A stretch of DNA of 17,409 bases from CAVQCX01 sp050050175 (GTDB lineage Bacteria > Pseudomonadota > Gammaproteobacteria > Chromatiales > Chromatiaceae): the NCBI GenBank assembly GCA_050050175.1, contig JASFUT010000032.1, positions 1 through 17,409 on the forward strand, written 5' to 3'. Shown here one piece after another: positions 1-6,981 of the stretch. Every line of letters starts with the position of its first letter. Within the stretch, counting starts at the first letter, position 1. The notes beneath the pieces were generated by a model. It had not been told where the DNA came from, ran no database searches, and saw only the letters and a list, made by a program, of their open reading frames with translations. The translations under genes and the position numbers were made by a program.

Positions 1-35
1 GTCCGGGGAACGCAAAACTTACCATTACAGTCGGC

Positions 36-75
36 ATTACTTAATTATTATATAATTCATAAAGTTATAGGAATA
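36..75. other. AT-rich island downstream of polA
   Basis: Only 5 of these 40 bases are G or C, in sharp contrast with the surrounding GC-rich DNA. It contains TATAAT at 51-56 and a perfect inverted repeat, AATTAT-TAT-ATAATT, at 43-57. It could hold a promoter for a gene beyond the left edge, on either strand, but I see no convincing -35 box at proper spacing. It is not a clear polA terminator because no GC stem directly precedes a T-run. Confidence 0.4.
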
Positions 76-114
76 CAGGGCAGAGCCGCGCGGCCGCACC
101 CGGGAGACAGTCGC

Positions 115-2820
115 TCAGTGAGCCTGATCCCAGTTATCGCCAACGCCCAGGTCCACCACGAGGGGGACCGAAAGCTCGGCCGCCGCCTCCATCAGCCCCC
201 GAATCCGCTCGCAGGCGGTCTCCACCCCTCCCTCGCGCACCTCGAGCACGAGCTCGTCGTGGACCTGCATGATCATCCAGACCCCCGGGTCCTCCTCCTC
301 GATCCACCGGTCCACGGCGATCATGGCGCGCTTGATGATATCGGCGGCGGTGCCCTGCATCGGCGCATTGATCGCGGTGCGCTCCGCCGCGGCCCGCCGC
401 TGGCCGTTGCGCGAGCGAATCTCGGGCAGGTAGAGCCTGCGCCCGAACAGGGTCTCCACGTAGCCCTGCTCCCGCGCCTGCTCGCGGATGCGGTCCATAA
501 AGGCGCGCACCCCGGGGTAGCGTTCGAAGTAGAGATCGATGTACTCCTGGGCCAGGCCCCGTTCGATGCCGAGCTGCCGGCCGAGCCCGAAGGCGGACAT
601 GCCGTACATCAGCCCGAAGTTGATCGCCTTGGCGGATCGGCGCTGCTCGGCCGTGACCGCGTCGGGCGCCCGGCCGAACACCTCCGCCGCGGTGGCCCGA
701 TGGATGTCCAGGCCCTGCTCGAACGCCTTGAGCAGCCCCTCGTCCCGGGACAGGTGAGCCATGATGCGCAGCTCGATCTGGGAGTAGTCTGCCGCCACCA
801 TCCGGTATCCGGACTCCGGGACGAACGCCCGGCGGATGCGCCGCCCCTCCTCGGTGCGAACGGGGATGTTCTGCAGGTTGGGGTCGGACGAGGACAGGCG
901 GCCGGTGGCCGCCACCGCCTGGTGATAGGAGGTGTGGACCCGCCCCGTCTCCGGGTTGATCACCTCCGGCAGGCGGTCGGTGTAGGTGGACTTGAGCTTG
1001 GAGAGCGCCCGGTGCCGCAGAATCAGCGCGGGCAGCTCGAAGCCCTGGTCGGCGAGCTCCTGGAGCACGGATTCCGCGGTGGACGGCGCTCCGGTGGGGG
1101 TGCGCACCACAACCGGTAGACCAAGCTCCTCGAAGAAGATCTGCCCGATCTGCTTGGGCGATCCCAGATTGAAGGGGCGCTCGGCGATGGCATAGGCCCG
1201 GTCCTCGACGGCCGCCATGCCCTCGGCGAGCTCCCGGCTCTGGGTCGCGAGCATGGCGCGGTCCACGCGCACGCCCCGGCGCTCCATGCGTGAGATTACC
1301 GGCACCAGGGGCATCTCGATCTCCTGGAACAGACCGCGGAGTGAGGGCTCGCTATCGATTTTTGGCCATAAAGCCTGGTGCAGCCGCAGGGTGACCTCCG
1401 CATCCTCGGCGGCGTAGGGAACGGCCTGCTCCAAGGGCACCTGATCGAAGCTGAGCTGCTTCGCGCCTTTGCCGGCCACATCCTCGTACTTGATCGTGCC
1501 CCAGCCCAGGTACTTCCCGGCGAGCGAGTCCATGTCGTGGCGGGTGGCCGTGGAGTCGATCACATAGGACTCCAGCATGGTGTCGAAGCGCACACCGCGC
1601 AGGGCAACGCCGTAGCGGGCGAGCACCCCCATGTCGTACTTGAGATTCTGGCCGACCTTGGCACGTTCGGGGTCCTCCAGGAAGCCCTTCAGACGAGTGA
1701 GCACCCACTCACGGTCGAGCTGCTGTGGTGCGCCGGGGTAACGGTGGTCGACCGGCACGTAGGCGGCCTCTCCCGGCTCCACGCAGAACGACACCCCGAC
1801 CAGCTCCGCGCGCATGTAGCTGAGGTCGGTGGTCTCGGTGTCCACGGCGATCAGCTCCGCCCCCTCCAGGCGTCGCAGCCAGGCGTCGAAGGCCGCCTCG
1901 TCCAGGACCGCCTCGTACCGGGGGGCCGTCCCGGCCCGCCCACCACCGCCGGAGGTGCCGCTCTCCCCCGCGTCCAGGGTGGCCAACAGGCGCCTGGCCT
2001 CGATCCGCGTGTACCAGGCACGCAGCGTCTCCGCATCGGGCTCGCCCAGGACCAGATCCTCCGGCCCCTGCTCCAGGTCCAGGTGGCGGTCGACGGTCAC
2101 GAGCTTTCGGGAAAGGGCGAGCTGATCCAGGCTGGCCCGCAGGTTGTCCCCGACCTTGCCCTTGATCTCGTCGGCATGCTCGATGATGCCGTCCAGGGAC
2201 CCGTATTGGGTCAGCCACTTGGCGGCGGTCTTGGGGCCGCACTTGGGGACCCCCGGGACGTTGTCGATGGGGTCGCCGATCAGCGCGAGCAGATCCACCA
2301 TGCGCTCGGGCGGGACCCCGAACTTGGCGATCACCGCTTCCCGGTCGAGAACCGTGTCGGTCATGGTGTTGACCAGGGTGACGTGGTCGTCCACCAGCTG
2401 GGTCAGGTCCTTGTCCCCCGTGGAGATCAGCGTATCCATGCCCTGCGCGGTGGCCCGCTCGGCCAGGGTGGCGATCACGTCGTCCGCCTCCACGCCTTCC
2501 ACCATCACCAGGGGCAGGCCCATGGCCCTGACGATCTCGTGCAGGGGCTCGACCTGGGCGCGCAGCTCATCCGGCATGGGCGGTCGATTGGCCTTGTACG
2601 CCTCGTAGATGTCCTCCCGGAAGGTACGCCCGGGCGCGTCGAAGACCACGGCGATGTGCCCCGGCCCATACTGGTCGAGCAGCCGACGCAGCATGTTGAC
2701 CACCCCGACCACCGCCCCCGTGGGCTCGCCCCGGGAGTTGGACAGGGGGGGCAGGGCATGGAAGGCGCGGAACAGGTAGGAGGATCCGTCGACGAGTATG
2801 AATGGGGCGGTGTCGGGCAT
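115..2820 (-). CDS. polA: DNA polymerase I
   Basis: Repair and lagging-strand polymerase that removes RNA primers and fills gaps. All three domains are visible in the 901 residues. The 5'-3' exonuclease (about 1-290) has D11, D61, E111/D113/D114, D136/D138 and D183/D186. The 3'-5' proofreading domain (about 305-495) keeps its acidic residues: D327-x-E329, D396 in NLKYD and D473 in YAAEDAE. The polymerase domain has motif A DYSQIELR (D678), motif B with K731 before AINFG, and motif C VHDE (D855). Length is close to the E. coli enzyme (928). The ATG start at 2820 is preceded by GAGG at a rather long 12-base spacing. It lies 93 bases downstream of speA on the same strand; the gap contains a 7-bp-period repeat, so co-transcription is possible but unproven. 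The family call is secure. Confidence 0.98.
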   Translation of the reverse strand: MPDTAPFILVDGSSYLFRAFHALPPLSNSRGEPTGAVVGVVNMLRRLLDQYGPGHIAVVFDAPGRTFREDIYEAYKANRPPMPDELRAQVEPLHEIVRAMGLPLVMVEGVEADDVIATLAERATAQGMDTLISTGDKDLTQLVDDHVTLVNTMTDTVLDREAVIAKFGVPPERMVDLLALIGDPIDNVPGVPKCGPKTAAKWLTQYGSLDGIIEHADEIKGKVGDNLRASLDQLALSRKLVTVDRHLDLEQGPEDLVLGEPDAETLRAWYTRIEARRLLATLDAGESGTSGGGGRAGTAPRYEAVLDEAAFDAWLRRLEGAELIAVDTETTDLSYMRAELVGVSFCVEPGEAAYVPVDHRYPGAPQQLDREWVLTRLKGFLEDPERAKVGQNLKYDMGVLARYGVALRGVRFDTMLESYVIDSTATRHDMDSLAGKYLGWGTIKYEDVAGKGAKQLSFDQVPLEQAVPYAAEDAEVTLRLHQALWPKIDSEPSLRGLFQEIEMPLVPVISRMERRGVRVDRAMLATQSRELAEGMAAVEDRAYAIAERPFNLGSPKQIGQIFFEELGLPVVVRTPTGAPSTAESVLQELADQGFELPALILRHRALSKLKSTYTDRLPEVINPETGRVHTSYHQAVAATGRLSSSDPNLQNIPVRTEEGRRIRRAFVPESGYRMVAADYSQIELRIMAHLSRDEGLLKAFEQGLDIHRATAAEVFGRAPDAVTAEQRRSAKAINFGLMYGMSAFGLGRQLGIERGLAQEYIDLYFERYPGVRAFMDRIREQAREQGYVETLFGRRLYLPEIRSRNGQRRAAAERTAINAPMQGTAADIIKRAMIAVDRWIEEEDPGVWMIMQVHDELVLEVREGGVETACERIRGLMEAAAELSVPLVVDLGVGDNWDQAH

Positions 2821-2854
2821 GGGCGGATGGATCCTCGGTGACGGGGGGAGCGAA

Positions 2855-2875
2855 GACGGTTGACGGTTGACAGGG
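2855..2875. repeat. Degenerate heptad repeat, speA-polA gap
   Basis: Three consecutive 7-base units in phase: GACGGTT (2855-2861), GACGGTT (2862-2868) and GACAGGG (2869-2875). The first two are identical and the third shares the GAC core. It lies between the speA stop and the polA start. Two other 7-base-period arrays with related units occur at 5861-5881 and 17356-17376. Confidence 0.55.
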
Positions 2876-2913
2876 AGGACCGCTCCACCGCGCGGACTCC
2901 GCGCGCGGCTCGC

Positions 2914-4791
2914 TCAATCCTCCAGGTAGGTATAGCCGTAAAGGCCGGCCTCGAGCTCCTCGAAGTAGCGCTCCCGGTCGGTCTCCGCCAGATCCGTGGC
3001 GCCGAGCTTGCGGCGGAAGCTCGCCAGCATGTCCCGGGGGTCGAAGTGCACGTAGCCCAGCAGCTCGTCCGCCGAGTCGCCGCGCTCCGGGCGCGTCAGC
3101 CTGTAGCCGCCCTCTCCGTCCAGCTCGACATTGATGGAATCGGTGTCGCCGAACAGGTTGTGCATGTCCCCCAGGATCTCCTGATAGGCGCCGACCAGGA
3201 AGAAGCCCAGCAGATAGGGCTCGCCCGGGCGCAGGTCGTGCAGGGGGAGCGTGCGCTCGACCCCGTTCTCGTCCACGTAGTGCTCGATGCACCCGTCCGA
3301 GTCGCAGGTCAGGTCCTGGATCACGCCGCTGCGCCCCGGCGCCTCGTCGAGCCGCTGCAGGGGGGCGACCGGGAATATCTGATCGATCGCCCAGACGTCC
3401 GGCATGGACTGAAACACCGAGAAGTTGCAGAACACCTTGTCGGCGAGCCGCTCGTTGAGCTCGTCGAGCAGGGCCCGGTGGCTGCGGGAGGCCGCGCTCA
3501 GCCGCGGCCTCAACCGTCGGCAGACCGAGTAGAACAGCTCCTCGGCCCAGGCCCGCTGGCGCAGGTCCAGATCTCCGCGCCTGAAGCCCTCGCGGGCGTC
3601 TTCGAGATCCTGCGCCGCCTCGCGATAGATCTCCAGAGGCGAGGCGCTCGGCACCGAGTCCAGGGCGCGCGCCAGCGATCGGAGCACGGGCGGCGCCTCC
3701 TCGGCGGGCGCTTCGGGCACGCCGTCCCCCGGGGCCGCCTCGCACTCCACCACTTCGGCGACGAGCACCGCATGGTGCGCCGTCATCGCGCGTCCGGACT
3801 CGGTGATGATATCCGGCTCCCGAAGGCCCCGCTCGGCGCAGATGCCCTTCAACGCGTCGACCACCGCCCGGGCATAGCGCTCCAGGCTGTAGTTGATCGA
3901 ACAGTAGTGGCGGGTGGCGGTGCCCTCGTAGTCGACGCCGAGCCCGCCACCCACGTCCACCACCCGGATGCGCGCGCCGAGCGCCTCCAGCTCGGCGAAG
4001 AAGCGGGCCACCTCGTCCATGGCACCCGCGATGTCGCGTAGATTCGGAATCTGGGAGCCCAGATGGGAGTGGAGGAGCTCCAGGCAGTCGAGCCTCCGGG
4101 CCCTTCGCAGGCGATCCACCAGGGTCAGCACCTGCCCGGCGGAGAGGCCGAACTTGGCGCGCTCTCCGCCGCTGTTCTGCCAGTTGCCGGCGGCCGATGC
4201 CGCCAGGCGAACGCGCACCCCGATCAGGGGGCGGACCTGCAGGCTCTCCGCCTCCCGGAGGACGGCGTCGAGCTCGTTGAGCTTCTCGATGACGATATAG
4301 ACACGGTGGCCGAGGCGTTGGCCGATCAGGGCAAGACGGATGTACTCGCGGTCCTTGTAGCCGTTGCACACGATCACGCCGCCGGCGGGCGCCTGGGCCA
4401 GCACGGCCATGAGCTCCGGCTTGCTGCCCGCTTCCAGCCCCACACAGTCCCCGCCTCCGGCCAGCACGTGCTCCACGACGCTGTGCTGCTGGTTCACCTT
4501 GATCGGGTACACCGCGGTGTACCGCCCCCCGTAGCCGGTGCGCTCGAAGGCCTGGGCGAATGCGCCGCACAACGCACGGACCCGGTCGTGCAGGATGTCG
4601 TTGAAGCGCACCAGCACGGGCCAGGCGAGACCGGCCTCTCGGACCTCCGACGCCAGCCGGTACAGGTCGACCTCGGGGCCCGCGTCCCGCAGCGGACGGG
4701 CGATCATATGGCCCTGGGGGTTGATGCCGAAGTAACCCTCGCCCCAGCTGGCCAGGGAGTAGGTCCGTCGGGCGTCTGCGATGCTCCACAT
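2914..4791 (-). CDS. speA: Biosynthetic arginine decarboxylase
   Basis: PLP enzyme that converts arginine to agmatine and CO2, the first step of the arginine route to polyamines. The 625 residues fit the long SpeA type (E. coli 658) rather than the shorter diaminopimelate or ornithine decarboxylases of the same fold III. The PLP lysine is K98 in YPIKVNQ. HSHLGSQ (241-247) and the glycine-rich VDVGGGLGVDYEG (278-290) follow in the barrel, and the C-terminal catalytic region carries LTCDSDG (C496). The ATG at 4791 has AGGT about 6-7 bases upstream. It is divergent from speE, with 211 bases between the two start codons, and polA follows downstream. Agmatine ureohydrolase or the AguA/AguB pair, needed to make putrescine from agmatine, is not in the window. 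Confidence 0.95.
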   Translation of the reverse strand: MWSIADARRTYSLASWGEGYFGINPQGHMIARPLRDAGPEVDLYRLASEVREAGLAWPVLVRFNDILHDRVRALCGAFAQAFERTGYGGRYTAVYPIKVNQQHSVVEHVLAGGGDCVGLEAGSKPELMAVLAQAPAGGVIVCNGYKDREYIRLALIGQRLGHRVYIVIEKLNELDAVLREAESLQVRPLIGVRVRLAASAAGNWQNSGGERAKFGLSAGQVLTLVDRLRRARRLDCLELLHSHLGSQIPNLRDIAGAMDEVARFFAELEALGARIRVVDVGGGLGVDYEGTATRHYCSINYSLERYARAVVDALKGICAERGLREPDIITESGRAMTAHHAVLVAEVVECEAAPGDGVPEAPAEEAPPVLRSLARALDSVPSASPLEIYREAAQDLEDAREGFRRGDLDLRQRAWAEELFYSVCRRLRPRLSAASRSHRALLDELNERLADKVFCNFSVFQSMPDVWAIDQIFPVAPLQRLDEAPGRSGVIQDLTCDSDGCIEHYVDENGVERTLPLHDLRPGEPYLLGFFLVGAYQEILGDMHNLFGDTDSINVELDGEGGYRLTRPERGDSADELLGYVHFDPRDMLASFRRKLGATDLAETDRERYFEELEAGLYGYTYLED

Positions 4792-4843
4792 GAGGTGACC
4801 TATCCGCGGGCGGTTCGGCCCGACCCTCCAACGGGCGGCCTGT

Positions 4844-4867
4844 GGCGCCCATTGTCTTAGAGGCGCC
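4844..4867. repeat. Inverted repeat in the speA upstream region
   Basis: GGCGCC at 4844-4849 and again at 4862-4867, separated by 12 bases. Each arm is itself palindromic, so the pair can form a 6-bp stem or two protein half-sites. It lies 53-76 bases upstream of the speA start codon. It may be an operator or a leader hairpin; in GC-rich DNA it may also be chance. Confidence 0.3.
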
Positions 4868-4915
4868 CGCGCCTGGCCAGAGGGCGCGCACCCATCGCCT
4901 GCCGTCTATTGCGCA

Positions 4916-4944
4916 TTCACAACTCCTGCCCGGTTCTTTACCAT
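4916..4944 (+). promoter_or_regulatory. Candidate sigma-70 promoter of speE
   Basis: TTCACA (4916-4921) matches the -35 consensus at 5 of 6 positions. A 17-base spacer leads to TACCAT (4939-4944), which matches the -10 at 4 of 6. Transcription would start near 4951, giving a leader of about 50 bases before the GTG at 5003. Assigned from spacing and similarity only. Confidence 0.35.
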
Positions 4945-5002
4945 CGTCGCACCCCTGCCCGGCGCGCGCGCCGTGCCAACCCAGCCCGAGGGAGGCCGGA
5001 AG

Positions 5003-5878
5003 GTGATACCCGAAGACACCGATTGGTTCACCGAGGAGTGGAGCGAGGAGGGCTCCGCGATCTCCTTCCGACTGGAGAAGAAGCTCTACGAGAAGCGGTC
5101 CCGGTACCAGACCATCGAGGTATTCGAGACCCGCTCGTTCGGCCGCCTGCTCACCCTGGACGGACTGGTGATGCTCACCGACAGGGACAACTTCATCTAT
5201 CACGAGATGCTCGCGCACCCGGTGATATTCTGCCATCCCGCTCCCCGCGACGTGCTCATCGTCGGCGGCGGCGACTGCGGCACCCTTCGCGAGGTGCTCA
5301 AGCACGACCGAATCGAGCGGGTGGAGCAGGTCGAGATCGACGAGGAGGTCACGCGGGCCGCCGAACGCTTCTTCCCCCGTCTGTGCGAGTCCAACGGCGA
5401 CCCGAGGGCCCGCCTGCACTTCGACGACGGGATCGACTGGGTCGAGCAGGCGCAACCCGGCAGCTACGACCTCATCATCGTCGACGGCAGCGATCCCCTC
5501 GGACCGGCGGCCGTGCTCTTCTCCGAGGCCTTCTTCGCCGCCTGCCACCGGGCGCTGCGAGCCGGGGGCCTGCTATGCGGCCAGTCCGAGTCGCCCCTGT
5601 TCCACATGGACCTGCTGGAGCACGTCCACCACACGATGGCGTCGGTCGGCTTCCACGAGGCCCGCACCCTGTTCTTCCCTCAGTGCGTTTACCCCTCCGG
5701 CTGGTGGAGCGCCACCCTGGCCTGCAGAGACGCGCCCATCCCCGCGCTGCGCGAGGCCGACGTGGACGCCCGACCCTTCGAGACGTTGTACTACAACGCC
5801 GGCATCCACCGGGCCGCCACCGCCATGCCCGAATTCTTCCGCAGGCGGCTGGCGAAAGAAGTAGACAGTCGGCGGTAG
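5003..5878 (+). CDS. speE: Spermidine synthase (polyamine aminopropyltransferase)
   Basis: Transfers the aminopropyl group of decarboxylated S-adenosylmethionine to putrescine, giving spermidine and methylthioadenosine. With the GTG start at 5003 the protein has 291 residues, usual for the family. The Rossmann nucleotide loop is VGGGDCG (87-93; C92 replaces the more usual G). VEIDEEV (110-116) supplies the acidic residues that bind the cofactor. FDDGIDW (140-146) and VDGSDPLGPA (160-169) carry the catalytic acidic residues around D161 and D164. I chose GTG 5003 because GGAGG lies 7 bases upstream; an in-frame GTG at 4973 lacks a good site and would add ten residues. It diverges from speA, linking both to polyamine synthesis. 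The last codons and stop lie inside a heptad repeat. Substrate choice (putrescine or agmatine) cannot be read from the sequence. Confidence 0.93.
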   Translation: MIPEDTDWFTEEWSEEGSAISFRLEKKLYEKRSRYQTIEVFETRSFGRLLTLDGLVMLTDRDNFIYHEMLAHPVIFCHPAPRDVLIVGGGDCGTLREVLKHDRIERVEQVEIDEEVTRAAERFFPRLCESNGDPRARLHFDDGIDWVEQAQPGSYDLIIVDGSDPLGPAAVLFSEAFFAACHRALRAGGLLCGQSESPLFHMDLLEHVHHTMASVGFHEARTLFFPQCVYPSGWWSATLACRDAPIPALREADVDARPFETLYYNAGIHRAATAMPEFFRRRLAKEVDSRR

Positions 5879-5881
5879 CCA
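5861..5881. repeat. Degenerate heptad repeat at the speE 3' end
   Basis: GTAGACA (5861-5867), GTCGGCG (5868-5874) and GTAGCCA (5875-5881) follow in a 7-base period. The first unit is identical to the unit at 17356-17376, read on the other strand. The array covers the final codons of speE (V-D-S-R-R) and its TAG stop. Confidence 0.45.
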
Positions 5882-5912
5882 GGGGACGGCTCCCGAGGCG
5901 AATGCAGCCACG

Positions 5913-5945
5913 CAAGGCATCGACGCCAGCGGCTCGGACGCCTTG
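5913..5945. terminator. Possible hairpin between convergent speE and DUF4124 gene
   Basis: CAAGGC (5913-5918) and GCCTTG (5940-5945) can pair across a 21-base loop, in which a couple more pairs are possible. It lies in the 82-base gap between two convergent genes, a usual place for a shared terminator, but no T-run follows on either strand. Confidence 0.25.
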
Positions 5946-5960
5946 GGATCCAGCACGGTT

Positions 5961-6425
5961 CTAATCACATAGGCTCGAGACCTGCTGCTCCAGATGCCCG
6001 ATCAGGGCGTCGAGCTCCTCGGCGCTCAGATAGGCGCGCCCTCCATCGGCCGTAGGCTTGTAGATGCGACCGCTGGACGTGTAGCGCTTCAACGCCCGGC
6101 GGGCCTGGCGGCAGCCGGCCTCGCGGGCGTCACGCTCCTGCCGCGCCTGCTCGGCCGCGGCCTTCTCCTCGGCGCGCTTGTCGTCGTAGTACTCGAGCAG
6201 CTTGCGGCGCGCCTTCTCCCGGTCCTGCGCCTGGGCAGACGGGCCGGCAGAGGGGGGCGCCGGCCGCGGGAGATCGACCGCCTGTGCCTCGGCCGAAACC
6301 GGAGGCCGGTCGCCGAAATGGGTCCGACCCTGCTCGTCCACCCACCGGTAGACCCCGGCGCCCAAGGTGGAGGAACAGACGACCGCCGACAGGAGAAACC
6401 CCGCTACCCGCAGGATGATGGCCAT
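5961..6425 (-). CDS. Secreted DUF4124-domain protein
   Basis: A 154-residue exported protein of unknown function. Residues 1-23 form a signal peptide (hydrophobic ILRVAGFLLSAVV core, likely cleavage after GA). VYRWVDEQGRTHFGDRPP (25-42) is the DUF4124 signature seen at the mature N-terminus of many gammaproteobacterial envelope proteins. A Pro/Ala-rich linker (about 52-66), a charged, probably helical or coiled-coil stretch (about 68-112) and a C-terminal helix follow. Mature C105 and C153 could form a disulfide. The open frame extends upstream to 6542, but the ATG at 6425 is preferred because it starts directly at the signal peptide and has AGGGGCGG just upstream. It is convergent with speE and divergent from the CDGSH gene. 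No function should be assumed beyond export. Confidence 0.85.
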   Translation of the reverse strand: MAIILRVAGFLLSAVVCSSTLGAGVYRWVDEQGRTHFGDRPPVSAEAQAVDLPRPAPPSAGPSAQAQDREKARRKLLEYYDDKRAEEKAAAEQARQERDAREAGCRQARRALKRYTSSGRIYKPTADGGRAYLSAEELDALIGHLEQQVSSLCD

Positions 6426-6455
6426 GTCCGCCCCTGGTATTTTTGTCCCGGCTCG

Positions 6456-6485
6456 ATGATAGACCCCCTGCCCTTCCCTCATCAA
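6456..6485 (-). promoter_or_regulatory. Candidate promoter of the DUF4124 gene
   Basis: On the minus strand, TTGATG (6480-6485) and TATCAT (6456-6461) are separated by 18 bases. They match the -35 at 4 of 6 and the -10 at 5 of 6 positions. The transcript would start near 6449, about 24 bases before the ATG at 6425. Confidence 0.4.
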
Positions 6486-6556
6486 CGCGCCCTGGGCGAC
6501 GGAGGGATCGGCCCGGCGCACGCCCGTGCGCCGGCTCAACACCGACCGGAGAACCT

Positions 6557-6796
6557 ATGGCCAACCCCGAGATCCCCCAGAAGTCCCCTTACGGTCTCAT
6601 GCTCGAGGCCGGCACCTACTGGTGGTGCCGATGCGGCAAGTCCCGGAATCAGCCCTTCTGCGACGGATCTCACAAGGGCTCGGATTTCGCACCCGTGAAG
6701 CTCGAGCTCACCGAGCCCCGCAAGGTGTGGCTCTGCGGCTGCAAGCACAGCGCCGAAGCGCCCTTCTGCGACGGGACCCACAGCAAGCTGCCCTAG
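6557..6796 (+). CDS. Small protein with two CDGSH iron-sulfur motifs
   Basis: A 79-residue soluble protein made almost entirely of two CDGSH motifs, each expected to bind one [2Fe-2S] cluster through three cysteines and one histidine. Motif 1 has C24, C26, C35 and H39 within CRCGKSRNQPFCDGSH. Motif 2 has C60, C62, C71 and H75 within CGCKHSAEAPFCDGTH. There is no membrane anchor, unlike mitochondrial mitoNEET, and the tandem layout is the common bacterial form. A role in redox or iron-sulfur handling is plausible but not established. The ATG at 6557 has GGAG 7 bases upstream. The frame stays open upstream to 6443, but that part looks non-coding. It is divergent from the DUF4124 gene and convergent with amtB. 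Confidence 0.9.
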   Translation: MANPEIPQKSPYGLMLEAGTYWWCRCGKSRNQPFCDGSHKGSDFAPVKLELTEPRKVWLCGCKHSAEAPFCDGTHSKLP

Positions 6797-6852
6797 GCTT
6801 CAGCCGGACACGCCCGGCGGGCGACGCCTGCCTGGGTGCGGTCCAAGTCCGT

Positions 6853-6872
6853 TGTCCCGCTGAAGCGGGACA
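6853..6872 (+). terminator. Hairpin downstream of the CDGSH gene
   Basis: TGTCCCGCT (6853-6861) and AGCGGGACA (6864-6872) are perfectly complementary over 9 bases, leaving only two bases between them, so the inner pairs would open to form a loop. A second copy of AGCGGG just downstream (6873-6878) followed by CAAC can pair with the same left arm. There is no T-run, so this may be a weak terminator or an RNA-stabilising hairpin. Confidence 0.35.
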
Positions 6873-6928
6873 GCGGGCAACGCCGTCAGGCCGGCGGACA
6901 CGGCCTCGGAAGGCTCGCGGGCGGAACG

Positions 6929-6956
6929 AAAAAAAGCGGGCGCTCTCGCGCCCGCT
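6929..6956 (-). terminator. Intrinsic terminator of the porin-glnK-amtB operon
   Basis: On the minus strand a perfect 9-bp stem (AGCGGGCGC, loop GAGA, GCGCCCGCT) is followed at once by a run of T, seen as seven A bases at 6929-6935 on the plus strand. The loop is of the GNRA class. It starts about 26 bases past the amtB stop. This is the clearest Rho-independent terminator in the window. Confidence 0.9.
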
Positions 6957-6981
6957 TCCGATCGGAGACGGAGCTCCGGTC

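Noticed and set aside
1378..2841. Long open frame on the plus strand opposite polA (also 118-1119)
   Set aside because: It is antisense to a full-length polA with all motifs. The translation is rich in Arg, Gly, His and Gln with no domain, as expected from GC-rich codon bias.
4973..5002. Longer SpeE start at GTG 4973
   Set aside because: No ribosome site in front of it, and the GGAGG lies within this stretch at proper spacing to GTG 5003.
2567..5548. 993-codon open frame on the minus strand across speA, the intergenic region and speE
   Set aside because: It runs out of frame through speA and antisense to speE, has low-complexity Arg/Gly/Ala/Pro composition, and crosses a gene boundary. It is a shadow.
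6375..6380. Possible lipobox cysteine (C17) in the DUF4124 protein signal peptide
   Set aside because: The residues before the cysteine are A-V-V, lacking the small residue required at -1. Ordinary cleavage after GA fits better.
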